Source: Bacteroidales bacterium UBA4417
GTDB lineage: Bacteria; Bacteroidota; Bacteroidia; Bacteroidales; UBA4417
Direction: 5' to 3'
Length of the DNA stretch: 16,323 nucleotides
NCBI GenBank assembly: GCA_002389705.1
Contig: DGQJ01000144.1
Location: 1 to 16,323, forward strand
In this document: positions 13,499-16,323 of the stretch, piece by piece
How the letters are laid out: each line of letters opens with the position of its first letter
How positions within the stretch are numbered: the stretch's first letter is position 1
The notes under the pieces: generated by a model
Databases searched by the model: none
What the model was told of the DNA's origin: nothing
The model's input: the letters and a program-made list of their open reading frames with translations, nothing else
Program-made: the position numbers and the translations under genes

Positions 13499-16323
13499 AT
13501 GAATTTTGCAATCAAGATAAAACTCTGGCTTTGTATGATGCTGCTGCCAGGTTACTTATTAGCCCAGCAGATAACTGTAACCGGAACCGTGAGGGATGCC
13601 GCAACCAGGGAAACACTCCCCGGGGCATCTGTAGCCATTAAAGGCACCAACACCGGGGTAATGACCGATGTAAATGGTAAATTCTCCATAAAAGTAACGG
13701 GTGCAAATACGGTACTCATGGTTTCATTTGTTGGATACCAGCAACAGGAAATTTCAGTTAACGGTGCTCAAACCCTTGATATATCGTTAAAATCATCAGC
13801 CACAAACCTGAGTGAAATTGTGGTAATTGGGTATGGAACTGTACAGAAAAAAGATTTAACCGGCTCTGTTGGTTCGCTAGCCGGAACCGAACTTGTAAAA
13901 TCGATGAACTCCAATATGACTGAATCACTCAATGGCCGGGTATCAGGTGTTGTGGTCACAAAATCGTCGAACAGGCCCGGTTCCGATATGTCAATACAGA
14001 TCAGGGGGCTGAATTCAATAAATTTCTCGAATGAGCCGCTCTATGTAATTGATGGAATAGCTTCCTATTCGGGCATGAAACACTTAAACCCTGCCGATAT
14101 TGAATCTATTGATGTGCTGAAAGATGCATCGTCCTGCGCCATTTACGGATCACGCGGATCGAACGGGGTTGTTATTGTAACCACCAAAGGAGCTAATAAG
14201 AAAAAGGGGTTTAATATAGAGTACTCCGGATCTTATGGCATTAAAACCCCAACCCGGATTCCCGACATGATCGGAAACCTGGGTAATGGCGATGAATATG
14301 TTGATTACCGAATCAAACTCTGGAAGAAGAAATATGGCGATGCTTCGTTATCACGACCTGATTTTTTGACTGATGCAGAAAAACAGCGTATTAAAGATGG
14401 CGAATATTACGATTGGATCAGGGAACTCTCAAACCCGGGGTATGTAACCTCACACAGCATCAACTCTTCGGGAGGTAATGAAAATACATCATATACATTT
14501 GGCTTTGGTTATCTCAACGACCAGGGAATGATCGGGAATGAAGGCTTTAAACGTATTACTGCTAATGTCGGGCTCGAACATAGATTTACAAAAAAACTGA
14601 AAACCGGGATTACTACTTATCTTTCAAGTACAAACACTGATCTGGGAGCTTCGGATGCATTAATGAATGCGTACCTCATACCTCCTATTGAAAGTCCTTA
14701 TGATGAAGATGGTAATCTTGCATTTATTGTACAACCAACCTCTAGTAAGATTAATCCACTGGTTCAGATACAGAACAACAAAAAACAGCAGGAAGCCTTT
14801 TTTGCAAATTTTACTGGTTTTATCGATTACTCTCCAATTGAGGGTCTTTCCCTCAAATCGCAGATTGCTTACCAGTTTAATACTGATTTGTTTGGCGAAT
14901 GGATAGGGAAATATACACAGCAAAAAGGTGGCGTAAATCCGGAAGAAGCTTATCGCTCGGAAAACAGATCAAAAAACTGGGTATGGGATAACATTGCCAC
15001 TTATAAAAAGCAGTTTAACGGCAATCACAAAATAGAAGTTATCGGGTTGTACAGCATGCAGAAAGATGTGCACCTGGGATCTGCCATGCGTGGAGAAGGC
15101 TTACCCTACGAATCGGACTGGCATGCCATACAAACAGCTGATAAAATCAGTGATGTGAGCAGCTACTATACAGAATCATCCATGATATCATTCATGGGCC
15201 GGGCAAATTATACATTGTTTGACCGTTACCTGCTTACCTTAACCGGAAGATATGATGGAACATCACGACTAAAAAAACCAAATCAATGGGGATTTATGCC
15301 CTCAATAGCATTGGGCTGGCAGATGAAAAATGAGCAATTCCTGTCATCAGTCGACTTCCTGAGTAACCTGAAACTGCGCCTGAGCTGGGGAAAAACTGGT
15401 AACAATAACCTGACAAACGATATAACCTGGACCAAACTTGATCTTTCACGCTATTTGTTCGGTTCAACCGGAGTTAACGGTTTTGGTACCGGATCAAACA
15501 AAGGAAATGAAGACCTCCAATGGGAAATGACTGCCGAATACAACGCAGGTGTTGATTTCGGATTTTTCAAGGATCGCCTCACAGGTTCAGTCGACTTCTA
15601 TCACCGCACTACGGATGGCCTCATTTTCAGCCGTTCAGTTGGATCAGTAAACGGGTACAACTCCGTGTACCAGAATATCGGAACCACGCTAAATAAAGGA
15701 GTCGAACTTGCTTTGGGGTCTGTTAACATTTCGCAGAATGATTTCTCGTGGCGAACGAAACTCACTTTCTCTTTGAACAGGAATGAAATTATTGACCTTT
15801 TTGGAGACAAAAAGGACGACCTAGGAAACCGCTGGTTTATCGGCCAACCTATACGAGTGATCTATGATTTCAAACAACTGGGCATTTGGCAGGAAAATGA
15901 AGCCGAGGAAGCTGCAAAATACGGTCAAAGTGTAGGTCATATCCATGTTCAGGATGTAAATGGTGATTATGCACTTGATCAGCAGGATTACCAGATACTG
16001 GGTTCGCCTATGCCTGACTGGACAGCAGGCATGAACAATACATTTACCTATCGTCAGTTCGATCTTTCAATTGATATCCTTGCCAGGATCGGTGGTCTAT
16101 ATGATGATGAATTTGCTTACATGTTTACCGCCTGGGACAACGAACACTGGAATAAACTGGATGTACCTTACTGGACACCTGAAAACGGGGCCAATAAATA
16201 CCAACAGGTAGGTGCTCAGTCGTACTACACGCAAGTACTTGGCAAAACATCGGGTACGTTTGTAAAAATACAGAACATCACCCTGGGGTATGCCATCCCT
16301 GCATCAGTACTCAAAAAAATCAA
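13499..16323 (+). CDS. susC-like: SusC/RagA-family TonB-dependent outer-membrane transporter, 3' partial
   Basis: The frame is open from the ATG at 13499 to the window end (941 complete codons), so the last barrel strands are missing. Signal peptide MNFAIKIKLWLCMMLLPGYLLA is followed by QQITVTGTVRDAATRETLPGASV, the start of a carboxypeptidase-regulatory-like domain (about 25-100) typical of SusC proteins. Next comes the conserved linker L104-SEIVVIGYGTVQKKDLTGSV, then the plug with the RIxIRG-like SIQIRG, YVIDGI (182-187) and DVLKDASSCAIYGSRGSNGVVIVTTKG. The remainder is a beta-barrel with aromatic-rich strands; D819-VNGDYALD827QQD is the loop segment common in this family that resembles a calcium site. 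It would import oligosaccharides or peptides using TonB energy, with a SusD-like lipoprotein expected just beyond the window. It follows the LamG lipoprotein gene and is likely under the same promoter. Confidence 0.93.
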   Translation, partial: MNFAIKIKLWLCMMLLPGYLLAQQITVTGTVRDAATRETLPGASVAIKGTNTGVMTDVNGKFSIKVTGANTVLMVSFVGYQQQEISVNGAQTLDISLKSSATNLSEIVVIGYGTVQKKDLTGSVGSLAGTELVKSMNSNMTESLNGRVSGVVVTKSSNRPGSDMSIQIRGLNSINFSNEPLYVIDGIASYSGMKHLNPADIESIDVLKDASSCAIYGSRGSNGVVIVTTKGANKKKGFNIEYSGSYGIKTPTRIPDMIGNLGNGDEYVDYRIKLWKKKYGDASLSRPDFLTDAEKQRIKDGEYYDWIRELSNPGYVTSHSINSSGGNENTSYTFGFGYLNDQGMIGNEGFKRITANVGLEHRFTKKLKTGITTYLSSTNTDLGASDALMNAYLIPPIESPYDEDGNLAFIVQPTSSKINPLVQIQNNKKQQEAFFANFTGFIDYSPIEGLSLKSQIAYQFNTDLFGEWIGKYTQQKGGVNPEEAYRSENRSKNWVWDNIATYKKQFNGNHKIEVIGLYSMQKDVHLGSAMRGEGLPYESDWHAIQTADKISDVSSYYTESSMISFMGRANYTLFDRYLLTLTGRYDGTSRLKKPNQWGFMPSIALGWQMKNEQFLSSVDFLSNLKLRLSWGKTGNNNLTNDITWTKLDLSRYLFGSTGVNGFGTGSNKGNEDLQWEMTAEYNAGVDFGFFKDRLTGSVDFYHRTTDGLIFSRSVGSVNGYNSVYQNIGTTLNKGVELALGSVNISQNDFSWRTKLTFSLNRNEIIDLFGDKKDDLGNRWFIGQPIRVIYDFKQLGIWQENEAEEAAKYGQSVGHIHVQDVNGDYALDQQDYQILGSPMPDWTAGMNNTFTYRQFDLSIDILARIGGLYDDEFAYMFTAWDNEHWNKLDVPYWTPENGANKYQQVGAQSYYTQVLGKTSGTFVKIQNITLGYAIPASVLKKI

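Overview
The window looks like chromosomal DNA from a Bacteroidota bacterium, probably a free-living or gut/sediment relative of the Bacteroidales/Marinilabiliales. The reasons are a C-terminal type IX secretion (T9SS) sorting domain, a SusC-type TonB-dependent transporter, lipoproteins with short Bacteroidota-style signal peptides, start codons without strong Shine-Dalgarno sites, and several matches to the Bacteroidota -7 promoter box (TAnnTTTG). Genus-level assignment is not possible from the sequence alone. No rRNA, tRNA, CRISPR array or insertion sequence was seen.

Left part (1-5634). The window opens inside a secreted protein (Ig-like domain, Asp-box/BNR propeller, Fn3-like domain, T9SS tail). 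A bidirectional hairpin terminator separates it from a convergent gene for a multi-pass membrane protein of unknown function. An intergenic stretch with a short A/C-rich repeat cluster follows, then a 928-residue secreted protein that joins a YncE/YVTN beta-propeller to an alkaline-phosphatase-superfamily phosphoesterase.

Middle part (5723-9202, all minus strand). A small single-CxxC protein lies 32 bases downstream of a complete MsbA-type ABC exporter half-transporter. Upstream of that exporter, and separated from it by a strong terminator, is a lipoprotein serpin with an intact inhibitory hinge. About 340 bases of divergent promoter region follow.

Right part (9544-16323, plus strand). This is a polysaccharide-utilisation-locus-like unit cut off by the window end. 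It comprises (i) an 855-residue membrane-spanning one-component regulator with an extracytoplasmic LamG-like plus Kelch-propeller sensor, one transmembrane helix, and a cytoplasmic C-terminal winged helix followed by a BTAD-like helical domain (the SARP arrangement); (ii) an intergenic region with a perfect 20-bp palindrome and three TTAATC hexamers spaced exactly 11 bp apart, just upstream of a candidate promoter; (iii) a LamG-domain lipoprotein; and (iv) a SusC/RagA-type transporter.

The working model, which is inference, is that the envelope sensor recognises a ligand (perhaps a glycan, since both it and the lipoprotein have a concanavalin-like fold) and its cytoplasmic SARP-like half binds the 11-bp-phased direct repeats to switch on the lipoprotein-SusC operon. 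This regulator and operator pair is the most interesting system in the window.
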